Assembly (NCBI RefSeq): GCF_029227915.1
Contig: NC_079889.1
Coordinates: forward strand, 9,734,001-9,798,000
Reading direction: 5' to 3'
DNA length: 64,000 nucleotides
DNA from: Hydractinia symbiolongicarpus
Taxonomy: Eukaryota > Cnidaria > Hydrozoa > Anthoathecata > Hydractiniidae
The notes under the pieces were generated by a model. That model saw only the letters and a list, made by a program, of their open reading frames with translations, was not told the origin of the DNA and searched no databases. Below, piece by piece: positions 12,201 through 21,705 of the stretch. The translations under genes were made by a program, and so were the position numbers. Positions within the stretch are counted from its first letter, which is position 1, and every line of letters starts with the position of its first letter.

Positions 12201-13928
12201 TTTTAAAGAAATATATCATGGATCTGAAATTATTTAGAAATATCTCCTGATGAAGAACACATCAGTCATCCACTTCATTCAGATAACTGCGTGCTGAATG
12301 GTGACGGTGCGGGAACGTGTCCAAAACGACACCCAGCGTACACGTGGAGAGACTACAGGTAGATGTCAGCTTTCTTTGATTTTTACGTTGGAGTTCATTA
12401 GCGTTTTGATTAACATCAAACCGTTCAATGGACATGCTATAAATCGAAACAAGTTTGTAGTTTAATACTGCGAAAATATAAGAAAGTTTTTGTGAAACAG
12501 CTTTTTGTTTGCACGAATAGAACAAAAACATTTTTATATGATATATCAAGTTTTAATGATTACTGACTGACTAAATAAATAAATAGACGAATGTATAGAT
12601 GAGTAACTGCATGAATGAATGAAGGAATGGATGAATGAATGAATGATTGAATGATGATTAAACGGATGTGAATGAATGAATGAATGAGTAACTGAATGAA
12701 TAAATGAATGAATGAATGAATGAATGAATATAATGAATGAATAAATGAATAATTAAACGGATGTGAATGAACAAATGAATGCATACGAATGACAATGTTG
12801 ATAATCTAAATGTCATTGTTCTATGATTCCTGAAAATACACTCGATCTTGTGTGTTGTTATTATTTTTCGTAACTTCAAACGTCATAATGAATCCATGTT
12901 CTAACATTAAGCATGGTACTTATCCCTTTCGCCTGAATAGTTGGAGACGCTGAAAGTCCATTTTTTTTCTTTAATTTTAGTGCTCTGCTTTACTTGAACG
13001 AAGATTTTGATGGCGGTGAATTTATATTTGCGAATTACGATGGAAAAATACAGGTACGGTAATTTGCTGTTTTCACTTTCGCTCGTAGACTTCGGCGTAA
13101 AAATATTAGGTAATGGACTGATCGAGTTGTTTATTTTAAATACTGCACGAATCATCCATGTTCTGTAGTTAATTGGTAGAACATTCGTTATATTGGGCGA
13201 CGGAATGGTCTGTCCGCCCTGTGGTGGACGTATTTGTGTAACGAGTATTCAAGAGGGCATTGGGCGCTGTTTTAAGTTGTTTTCTGTTATACATGGGTGG
13301 TTAAAGAAGAGGGTTGTTAAAAGAATCGGGTCACTTTTAAATCTTTCGAAACATTTATTAATTGTATCAGTTGTTGCAACAGTTTTCGAACATCAAACAT
13401 TTATGATGAGCGATACAAATAAAGAAGGAATTTTCAAAACTTTAGTTTAAGCATAGATGATGCTTTTTTATTATTCTTATGCAAAAGAACTTGCATCTTA
13501 AGTATATAATATTCTTTGAAGCCCACCCTGTGCGCCCTGTAGTGGGCTTATTTGCATGGGCGCTCAGAAAATACTGGACGATAATTTCTGGTTATTTGGT
13601 AACTGTTGAGTATAAAGTTGGACCCAATTAGCTATGTAACAGTGTTCAACAAATATATTTATTTATGTTAATTTATGTTAATTATGTTAATTTATTTTTT
13701 ATTTTTAAGGCTCGGCTTCGTCCTAAGTGTGGTCGCTTGGTATCGTTTCGTTCAAATGGTCTCGAAAACTTGCATGGTGTTCTAGGTGTAAAAAATGGCA
13801 CCAGGTGTGCTCTGCCAATTTGGTTTACATTTTCAAATAAAAGCGAAGATGGCCGACAAGAAGCTGAAGACAAACTACAAGAAATTAAATGGTTGCTTAG
13901 CAATAAGAATGCCAAACAAGAGTTGTAA
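3247..13928 (+). CDS. Prolyl 3-hydroxylase (leprecan family), 11 exons
   Basis: Exons by splice site and phase: 3247-3705, 4770-5220, 5783-5919, 6999-7118, 7549-7702, 8114-8238, 10171-10278, 11148-11301, 12238-12358, 12981-13053, 13710-13928, giving 706 residues. The protein starts with a signal peptide (about residues 1-25). Next comes the Cys-rich TPR-like region typical of P3H/CRTAP ('YDELYADGLRAYE', 'CHAVCD', repeated YNYLQ/FHYLQYCY motifs). The C-terminal part is a 2-oxoglutarate/Fe(II) dioxygenase: H583-x-D585, distal H656, and R666 as the likely 2-oxoglutarate binder, within 'DYSALLYLNEDFDGGEF' and 'GTRCALPIWFTF'. The tail KQEL fits the ER-retention pattern. Family knowledge: these enzymes 3-hydroxylate collagen prolines in the ER with CRTAP and cyclophilin B. 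All key residues are present, so it is probably active. The exon 5 donor is uncertain: GTGAGT at 7699 is stronger, but only GTATTA at 7703 keeps the frame. An acceptor at 3237 implies an upstream non-coding exon or spliced leader. Confidence 0.92.
6086..6560. repeat. Decayed copy of the TGACGTCA-bearing dispersed repeat (intron 3)
   Basis: The sequence 'ctagtcaataagcc' occurs twice near 6088-6123. It is followed by 'gatgacatcatcaaac', 'gaaacgggt' and 'aaagtgcactgcaa', in the same order as in the repeat copy at 34.9-35.67 kb. It is strongly diverged and lies wholly inside an intron of the hydroxylase gene. Confidence 0.45.
11860..12150 (-). repeat. tRNA-derived SINE, copy B (best preserved)
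   Basis: On the minus strand, the head near 12145 carries an A box TGGCCTTGTGG (rc of 12124-12134). A good B box GGTTCAAACCC (rc of 12081-12091) is spaced as in a tRNA gene. The body runs down to about 11860 and matches copies A (0.25 kb), C (47.8 kb) and part of D (53.8 kb). It lies in intron 8 of the hydroxylase gene, antisense to it. It could act as an RNA polymerase III promoter; activity is not shown. Confidence 0.7.
12560..12785. repeat. (GAAT)n microsatellite, interrupted
   Basis: A long run of 'gaat/aatg' tetranucleotides, imperfect and broken by two copies of 'taaacggatgtgaatgaa', sits in intron 9 of the hydroxylase gene. Reading frames across it (His/Ser/Phe-rich) are artefacts of the repeat. 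Confidence 0.85.
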
Positions 13929-13932
13929 TAAA
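13927..13932 (+). promoter_or_regulatory. Possible poly(A) signal of the prolyl 3-hydroxylase gene
   Basis: An AATAAA overlaps the TAA stop. It would leave a very short 3' UTR. No other AATAAA was noticed within the next 300 bases. Confidence 0.3.
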
Positions 13933-15149
13933 CTTTTAGTTCAGGGTCGTTATTAATGGTTTTCGTGTTAACACAGACGGCAGCTGATCCCCGTAGTCCT
14001 CTGCAGGGAAGAGCTGCTGGTTATTTTTAAATGTTGTTATTTTTATACCAACGGGCAAATAAGTGAGAATTGTTTGGAGGATAGGCTACTATTTAATAAT
14101 CTTTAATTTCGAAACAATACCGCTCAGTCTATTTTGGTTTGCGGGTGAAAATCAAAGTCTCTCCATCTCAGAGCTCGTATTTGTATTTATTTGTCCAATT
14201 ATTTGTCAACAAAAAGTTATTTAAATATTTTTTATAGAATTTTATCTTTTTTATGAATAGTTTATATTTTTTAACCATAGATATAAGAATATTTAGAGTA
14301 AGCATTTTCTTTTAAGCTGTTCATGCAACAGCCTGGAAACGAAATGTGTTTTTGCCAAAGTGATTTTATATAGATTTTATACGCAGAGATTTTACTTATT
14401 ATAACCAACTTAGTTAAAAGTCTGTTTTAGGATTTATAGAACATTGCACGTGTGACTAAATGTTTTGATTTTGCGCAATGGATATGCAGGCATTCGTGTA
14501 GTAAAAAAATATAAAACACGGACCAAGAAATATTCGCCTCAAATTGGTAAAGAGATGATTATAGTTAAAAAAAATAATAATTTAGTAACTTTAAGTAGAT
14601 CTGTTATTCCTGAAAATCTATAACATTTATGGATACCCATTTTACCCAATATGGCTCTGCTTGTTCACCTACCCCAATGCGCGCGCATGTAAAGATTTAC
14701 AATTTATTATATTTTGCGTCATAAAGTGTTTTTGGTTTGTGTTTATAGCGAGCACCATAGTGACTCGATTAACCTCATAGTGCGCTCCCAAGGGGTGCGG
14801 TGCGTGCTAATAGTAACGTTGAATCATCAATTTGGGTTGTTGATAGCGATTAATCCACGAGTAGATTGTCTACGTTACTTTAATCAGCGTCTAGACTTTG
14901 CTTAAATATTGACGTAGGCTTTTTAAGTTTCGATAACGTTTTAATTGTAACTCTTAGTTTGTTGGAATTCGTTAAGTTTGTCCTTAACCGTATAGTGTGC
15001 CCTCCTCCTTTGTGCTTTTCGTTATTGATGTGTTACTGGAAATTTGATGTGTCGCCAAAATTTTCTCATCTTTGTTGTAGCCGTGTTTTATATTTTCAAA
15101 ATGGTTGTGCACAGCTTTATATCAATCCCCCGCAGTGTGGTTCTCTGAC

Positions 15150-15275
15150 AGGCGAACCTCGTTCCCAGGGTTTTTCATTCGTTTGTCTTTCATTAGCGTT
15201 GCGCTTAATGATAGGTTCGATATGCAAAAAGAGACAGCAAAACGTCGATCCAGGATCGACGTTTTGAAATAGCGA
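15150..15275. repeat. Dispersed repeat with 'CCTCGTTCCCAGGG' end and terminal hairpin
   Basis: The segment begins 'aacctcgttcccaggg' and ends in a near-perfect palindrome at about 15240-15266 (AAACGTCGATC / GATCGACGTTT). An inverted relative lies at 18740-18852. Isolated 'ctcgttcccaggg' or 'cctggggacgag' words also occur at 15.78, 16.13, 17.73 and 18.06 kb, so the family is common here. The rest of 13933-16848 shows no gene. Confidence 0.5.
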
Positions 15276-16848
15276 TAAACGGTTGAATTTCCGCGAATTT
15301 TTTTTATGCATATTTTTATCTAGATGTGAGAATAGCTAAAAAACAAATCCTGTCAGCTGAGTAAGTAAACTGCCCTAATGGAGAATTTTCATAATCTTAT
15401 TTCAGAGAATCCAATTTAAAAATATTTGCAGTCCTCCCACACAAACACTAGGAAATAGGTTGGCTTCCCAGTTAACATTTTTTCGTTTATTAAAAATCAG
15501 GAAGTTCTATCTAATTATGACAGTAAAACCTCTCTGTTTTATGAAAAGATTTATTTTTTTCATGTTTAGCCAGTCGTAAAATTGCCCTAGGTCATTGTCC
15601 TCGTCCTGGTTTTACTTACCCAAAGTAGTTATGTAGAGATAAAAAGAGGTTTCAATTTTATTTTTCTGTGAAATGGTCAGAAGTTTGTCCATACAATATG
15701 ACATTTTAAAAAAGGAGGTTTTGGATTTGGTTTTCCAACACAATACCCACTAAACAATGTATTTTATTGGAGCCCATTGTAGTCCCCAGCGCTCTTTAAA
15801 GAGCTCAGAGACGAGGATGGTTGGGGCACATTATTATATTATCACTGTTAATTCGACCCTAAGGTTTTTTGTCTTTCTTCACAATCTCGGACTATCACAT
15901 TGACTTCCTAGGCCGTTAAGGCTGGGTCTCATGTCGTTTTCCTTTGGATGTAAGAAAAAAGCCCTGGATAAGAGGAACAAGCCCTGGGGGTGGGGTTCTG
16001 TTTTGTAGCAAAAAATGATGTTCCAACAAAACTCAGAGAAAGAGAAACAGACAGCACGTGTCTTATCAAGTTCGACCCCAGCACCATTTAGCTATCAAAA
16101 ATAGCAGTCCCGTGGATAAGCAAATAGTTCTGGGGACGAGGTTCTTTTTTCATATCAGACTATCAACTAGACCAGAATATATTTATCCTGGTTTTGTCTT
16201 TCCAATAGAGGCTATTAAAAACACTCCATCGTTGTGTTTAAATTCTTACAATCAAGTATTGCATGAAAATTTAACATGATAAAAATTATATTGTATTAGA
16301 AAAAACGGGGGTAATTGAACAAGCAGAAATTTTAATAAACTTACTGGGTTGCTCATAAAGAAACTTTGTCAATTTTGCAGCTCCTTTCAATTTCAAGTGC
16401 TTTAACGGTATAGAAAATTGCTTAGTACGATAAGAATAACTGGTTTTTATTTAAAAGAATTTTGCGAAAATTTAACCTCCGGATATGATATAACCAGATC
16501 TATATGGGAAGATTTCTTTTTAATTATAATAAAATTGCATGCAAAACAAATTTTACATTAACTTTAGGTTTATCAAAACATCCTTGTAGTTAGTTGCAGA
16601 AACAATTCGAACCATTGGAAAGAAACTTTTCGCAATAAAACTCTACGACCTAGCTTGGTTCACAATTTTTGCAGATGACTGAATTATCGAGGTAAAGTCT
16701 GTTGTAATCTATTTCAGAGAGTAGTTAGTAAAAGAGAAAGAGGGAATTTGAAAGTGAAATAACTGTAGACAAAACAACAAATAATTTGAAGAGACGATTT
16801 CAAAACACAAGAGAGGTAGGGCTTATCGCATTATCGACAGTTAAAGTT

Positions 16849-16855
16849 TATATAA
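16849..16855 (+). promoter_or_regulatory. TATA-like box upstream of the four-helix membrane protein gene
   Basis: TATATAA lies 150 bases before the ATG at 17000, followed by an initiator-like 'ttcagtattc' at an appropriate distance. This is suggestive only. Confidence 0.3.
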
Positions 16856-16958
16856 CTGGTTCAGTATTCGCGCCAACCGTTTGCGTGGACCTTAAGCTTA
16901 AAGAGACTCACGGTTAACGTCAAGTAAAAGATAAAGAAGAAATATTAAAAAGCAGTGC

Positions 16959-16970
16959 ATGAACTTGTGA
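16959..16970 (+). promoter_or_regulatory. Short upstream ORF in the 5' leader
   Basis: ATG AAC TTG TGA begins 41 bases before the main ATG and is in another frame, so it could reduce translation of the downstream protein. It counts only if the transcript starts upstream of 16959, as the TATA-like box suggests. Confidence 0.35.
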
Positions 16971-16999
16971 TACTCCGAACATCAACAAAACATTACAGT

Positions 17000-17632
17000 A
17001 TGATGGACGATTCGGAGAGCCTACCAGACGAAATGGAGGAAAACCGCCAACGTAGAATACTTAACGGAATGATCGTTTTTGATCTGTCGTACGTCACAGA
17101 CACATGGTTGGGTCGTGTGAAGTTTTTTGAATTAATTTTCGTTACATTAGCTGGATGTATTTTACCGAGCGTAATTGGTGTGTTTTTTACACGATTCTCA
17201 TTTTACACATTTGTCGTGTGGACCAGTTTTATGTATATTTCGCTGGATTTAATTCTTCACGTTACGTCACTATGGCGTCGTATGCCCAAGTTATGCACGT
17301 CGTCGGATATTCTACTCTATCCTGTCTTGATGGGAGCGCTAGCTTTTATGATTAGCAGTTGCCTGGTGGCTTCCGTCGCTGATCATTTTCCTGGATCGAG
17401 AGGAACACGCTGCGGCCTTTCAGCTGCTTTTGGTTTCCTTATGATGTTACTTTTTCTGATCGAAGCCTTTCTCCATTACAGAAATATTCCACACAATAAT
17501 AACAACGATGAAGAAGACGAACGGGGGAGAACAATATCTGGGCCTATATTTAGAGGCGCGGAAAATCCTCCACCGTACACCCATCAAGACAGAGATATTT
17601 CAGATGCACCTGAACGTGGTGTGTTTTTGTAA
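17000..17632 (+). CDS. MARVEL/CMTM-like four-helix membrane protein with PPPY tail
   Basis: This is an uninterrupted 210-residue reading frame. The first in-frame ATG is at 17000, in the context Met-Met-Asp-Asp. An earlier ATG at 16959 opens a three-codon upstream ORF (ATG AAC TTG TGA). There are four hydrophobic helices: about residues 38-61 (FFELIFVTLAGCILPSVIG), 63-88, 101-127 and 135-157. Both ends are cytosolic-looking: an acidic N-terminus and a hydrophilic tail with a poly-Asn/Glu stretch. The PPPY near residue 192 is a WW-domain ligand motif used, for example, to recruit Nedd4-type ubiquitin ligases. The topology and size fit MARVEL-domain proteins (CMTM, MAL, synaptogyrin groups) involved in membrane trafficking. 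Assignment rests on topology rather than a diagnostic motif, so an unrelated tetraspan family remains possible. Confidence 0.7.
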   Translation: MMDDSESLPDEMEENRQRRILNGMIVFDLSYVTDTWLGRVKFFELIFVTLAGCILPSVIGVFFTRFSFYTFVVWTSFMYISLDLILHVTSLWRRMPKLCTSSDILLYPVLMGALAFMISSCLVASVADHFPGSRGTRCGLSAAFGFLMMLLFLIEAFLHYRNIPHNNNNDEEDERGRTISGPIFRGAENPPPYTHQDRDISDAPERGVFL

Positions 17633-17770
17633 ATTAACAATGAATTCTGGAAACATATTTTTCGTGTTTCCCTTTATACGAAGACATGGTATTTGTTTTG
17701 TACATCCCTGCAGAAAAGTGGGAAATCCAGTCCTGGGGACGAGTTTTCGTCTTTTCGCAGCTTACATCAT

Positions 17771-17776
17771 AATAAA
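17771..17776 (+). promoter_or_regulatory. Poly(A) signal AATAAA, four-helix membrane protein gene
   Basis: AATAAA lies 139 bases after the stop at 17632, a normal distance for a 3' UTR. Beyond it, 17.8-19.46 kb holds only dispersed repeats. Confidence 0.5.
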
Positions 17777-18739
17777 GGATTAGTGAGTGTTTTATTGCAT
17801 TACCATTAAAAGAGAAGTTTTCACCACATAAACTCTGTCGAAGAAGACTCTTGTCATTTGGGGACAAAAAAAAACTCTACTGGAAGATTTAAAGATCTTT
17901 GGCATTTTTTCTTAGATTTTAGAAACTAGACTTAACTTGTCACGAGAAATTATTTGATTAATTTTGAGTTCATGGCTTGTGTGCATCTACATGATATGAC
18001 TTTTGCGAAAAGGCGGCTTGCAGCTAAGTGTATAGAGCCTTAAAAGGTCTAAATACCACCTTATGACACCTCGTTCCCAGGGCATTTTGCCTTGTTGATG
18101 TAGTTAATAACGGCTCAGGGGCCACAAGAACCTGGGTTCGAGATTGACCTTATGAAAACTTTCGAACGGTTAAGCATTAACTTCTGAGCTACGTTACTTA
18201 TCGTAAACTGCTAATTACTCCCATATCAGATGTCGTAACGTAAAGCTCGCGAAAAGCAGACGACGCCGCATAAGCTCAGAGCATTTCGCTTCTTCGAATG
18301 TTAGCATGCTAAAAGCATATATTACAGGAAAAGGTGAAGCTACCTGGCTGCACATAGCATAAGAAATTATAGTTGAAAATTTTGGCACAGTCAACTGTAT
18401 ATGGCTATGCTTTCCCTTTTTTTATCTACAGGTAGCTAGGTAGCTGTAACACAAGTTGCAGATCAGTATAAATAAAATGAGTGAAGATATTAAAACTGAA
18501 ACAATGAAAATGGCTGGGATAAAAATCACTTTTACAAAACGGAATAAAAACTTCAACATAACAGTGTAAATATATCTAGCTAGGGTACTCCCTCAACATG
18601 TCCTACGTTGTAGCCAAAATCCTAAAATTGTTGTGAAAAAACGTGATTAAATAACTACTTTAAATTGAGAATGCATGCCTAAACTACAAAGAACAGAGAC
18701 TAAAAAATTCGGTACAAAAAAGAGAACCCCATCAACATG

Positions 18740-18852
18740 AACCCAACCTTGATCCAAGGACCTGTTGTGTCTTTTGCATATCGGACGACGAGACCTATCA
18801 ATAAGCGCAGCGCCATGGAGAGACAAAGAGCCCTGGGAACGAGGTTAACATG
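18740..18852. repeat. Inverted relative of the 15.15-kb dispersed repeat
   Basis: On the minus strand it reads AACCTCGTTCCCAGGGC, then 'gcgctgcgcttattgataggt', then 'atatgcaaaagacac', in the same order as at 15.15-15.24 kb. The hairpin end is weaker (CTTGGATCAAGG). Confidence 0.5.
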
Positions 18853-19469
18853 AACCAACATCAACACCACGTCAATACTCGAAAGGAAATATTTACTGCA
18901 GGGCAAAACTTTGGCATTTTTTTAGGAATACTAGCGCAAGACGCCATTTTGTTTTTAAGGCAGACGGGAGTGTACATTTCCAAAAAATGACTGCCTCCCC
19001 CGGTTTCCGGACTTTTTTTTATCATTATGGACTTCGCGCCGACAAACAAACAAAATACAGCTATTAGACCAGTCGGTCACCCGTAGAAAAATGCACAGCA
19101 TAACGCTGCGTAACTGTTACTCGTCCTTTATATATCGCATTTCGTGTTTCCATAACACGACGTTTTCTAGCAGATGGGACAAAATACAACTGTCATTAAT
19201 ATAAAGATAAATACGATGTCTGTGAAAATTATTATCAAGCAGAGAATCGAAATTGTTCCAAAGCAAAGTAATTAGGTTGACCTTGCAAATGAAGTAACTT
19301 CTCTATTGTCAACATTTTGTGACACTTGGAAAAATATAATTTATATATAAATATATATATTAAATGATAACTTTTATATCACTTTTAAAACCTTAAGTTT
19401 TATGTTCAATATTTGTACACATCTGTTTTTGGTTCAGTCCACAAATTTGAGACCTGGTAACGAAACTGG

Positions 19470-19475
19470 TTTATT
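19470..19475 (-). promoter_or_regulatory. Poly(A) signal AATAAA, Tctex1-domain gene
   Basis: The minus-strand AATAAA begins 14 bases after the stop codon of the Tctex1-domain exon. This gives a very short 3' UTR. Confidence 0.4.
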
Positions 19476-19488
19476 CAGTGTGAATTTA

Positions 19489-21702
19489 TCATTCCTTGTA
19501 AATTGCGTATACCATACATAACACGTCCATTTCGCCGTTGCTATAGCAATAATCAATAACTTTGTCTCTACTGGTATCCCATAATCCTCTGCTTGCTATT
19601 CTTATTGACTGTTGTTTTGTCTTCATTATGGATACTATACAGATCAACTTGTAGCGAGGTGGATATAAATGTTTTACTTTCGTTTTTATAAGATCGGCGA
19701 TTAATCCGCACATATGTTTTGATTCGTCGGAGTCGTAACTTTTGCCGGTGAAGTATTCCATGATGGTTGACTCAACTGTTCTTTTTACCGCCACGCACTA
19801 CAAATAAATTTTTAACGGTTTCAGGTAATTTTTACCGTTTGACCAGGCAGATAAAAAATGTAGCAAATAGGATAAGTAGTTACAGCTACTATACTTAACT
19901 TAATTGAAAAAGCTTCCAAATTCTAACTCATACGTTTAACTTGGGATTATAAAGACTCACTTCACCATCCCAACAGTCAAATATTAGTCAATTAATTAGA
20001 ATTCCTACCCTCCCTCCTCCCTTCTACCCCCCGCAATTAATTCATTTCACGTTACCTCTCAAATTCTACTTCTATTTATTGAGAAGAAGTAAAGTTTCTT
20101 TTGATCACAAATTGAAACATTGTATCTGATTGACAGAGTTCAGAATAATGTTGCATTACATTGACTTGTTGTTTAGTGGTGTACGGCAAACACAAAATGT
20201 CTTTCCTAGAAATATCCACGTTTCCTAATTGTTCTAACCCTCCCTTAGTTGTAGATAGTTTTCATTGTCGTGGATCTTGGTCTCTTTGGAATCTGCCCTC
20301 TCTCTTTCCGCGGACAAAATAAGGTGACGTACTTATGGGTTATAATTGATAAAACAAAATCACGTGTTTCCTTGCTGAGTTACGTTGATGTCACAATCAA
20401 ATTCAAACTTTTCGTTTATTCGAGTTCGAAGGCGAGTGATACTCGCCTCACTTTAAGAACTAGGGGAGTCTCTAAACAAATTATATACTTCCTCTTATTT
20501 TGCCTTTTACTTCAGGCTTACTTTTGCTTACAAGTTGCTTCGTTTTCTTTAAATGATTTACCCTCATGTTAATTATAGGATTTTGATTACAAAAGGGCGT
20601 GTAGTGACGCATTTTTCATTACGTTTCGCCAGTTTATTTTATTCTGGACAATATTAATCTTAAGTCAACCTCTAGGGAGAAATTAAACAAACGAACTTAC
20701 ATCATATTCTGTCGAAGAACACTGTAAGACTTTACTTTTCTTTTTCTTCTTCTTCACTTTCTTTTGTTTTGTCAGAGAACTCGGTGGTCTGCTACTTAAA
20801 GGTGTTGGTTGTGATTCACTCTCTATTGGTGGTACCCAGTTTCCATCCAATACAGGACTATGAACGTGCTCCTCCTGAGAGAGTTTGATGGGTACTTTGA
20901 GAGTTACGAGCGTACCATTCTCTTTTAATTTCTTGCTTTTGCATCTCTGTAAAGGAGTTTGTGATCGAAGAGTTGCAGTTGAACTGCTGGACGTGATGTT
21001 ATTAGTAATGTTAAGGAATTCTTTCTCAAGTCTGTTTTCCTCCATTATGGACTCCAATATGGCAGCAATGCGATCTGGTGGAGTTGGTTCATCGTAGTGG
21101 ACTAACTAACAATAACAAGAAATAAATCTAAGAAACTGATGTTTATTTTTGGATCTCAAAAACAAATCTAGGTCTATATTTTGTTAATGTACTGCACATT
21201 GCGTTCTTGTCTTAAACATAAAAATTAAAAATAGAAATCACCGTTCAAAAATATGCCCTGTATTTCCGTAATATTAGAAAAAGACATCTTGATAAAACAT
21301 CTTCCTATCCAGGCTTTTGTTGTATAGGAAAATGGAGACGATGTTATTGACAAACAATAAAAATTACCTCGAAATGTCCATAATCTCTTTCAGTAGTCCA
21401 CGTAAACTTCTTCAAATCTATCGATTCTTTCATCGCATTTACTAAGCTTTGAACTGCTCTCTCTTCATCAGTTTTGCCATGATCTTCCTCATATTCTCTT
21501 TTGGCTTCTCCACATGTTCTTTCTTGTACTTTGTTATCTCTACCATTTTGACTTTCAGAATTTGCTACTGCATTATCTTCATCATAATCATTTCCAGCTG
21601 TTGCAGAGAGAATCCTGTCAATAAAATCCGGTGCTTTTACTTGTTCAAATTTTTTGGTTTTGTATTGTGGAGCGTCGATTGCTTCGCTAGCCTTTTTGTC
21701 AT
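19489..21702 (-). CDS. Tctex1-domain dynein light-chain-like protein, 3' three exons (5' end not found)
   Basis: Exons are 21702-21368 (enters in phase 1), 21105-20701 and 19797-19489, with GT-AG sites and matching phase 0 at both internal joins. The last exon (102 residues) is a complete Tctex1 fold core: 'PPRYKLICIVSIM', 'IRIASRGLWDTSRDKVIDY', then a C-terminal 'MVYAIYKE'. Family knowledge: Tctex1-type light chains bind dynein intermediate chains or act in ciliary dyneins. The two upstream exons encode an acidic and then Ser/Pro/Lys-rich region ('KKVKKKKKKSK', 'HYDEPTPPDRIAAILESIMEEN') that I do not recognise. Canonical light chains lack such an extension. The first exon starts mid-codon, so at least one 5' exon lies beyond 21705 and I could not place it. 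The 20700-19797 intron could also hide a small exon, or this could be two genes. Confidence 0.72.
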
Positions 21703-21705
21703 CTG

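Noticed and set aside
12560-12879. His/Ser/Phe-rich reading frames on the minus strand
   Set aside because: They are produced by the (GAAT)n microsatellite; no start context, no domain, and they lie in an intron.
20270-20572. 100-codon plus-strand frame
   Set aside because: No domain, no splice support, lies inside the last intron of the Tctex1-domain gene; likely chance.
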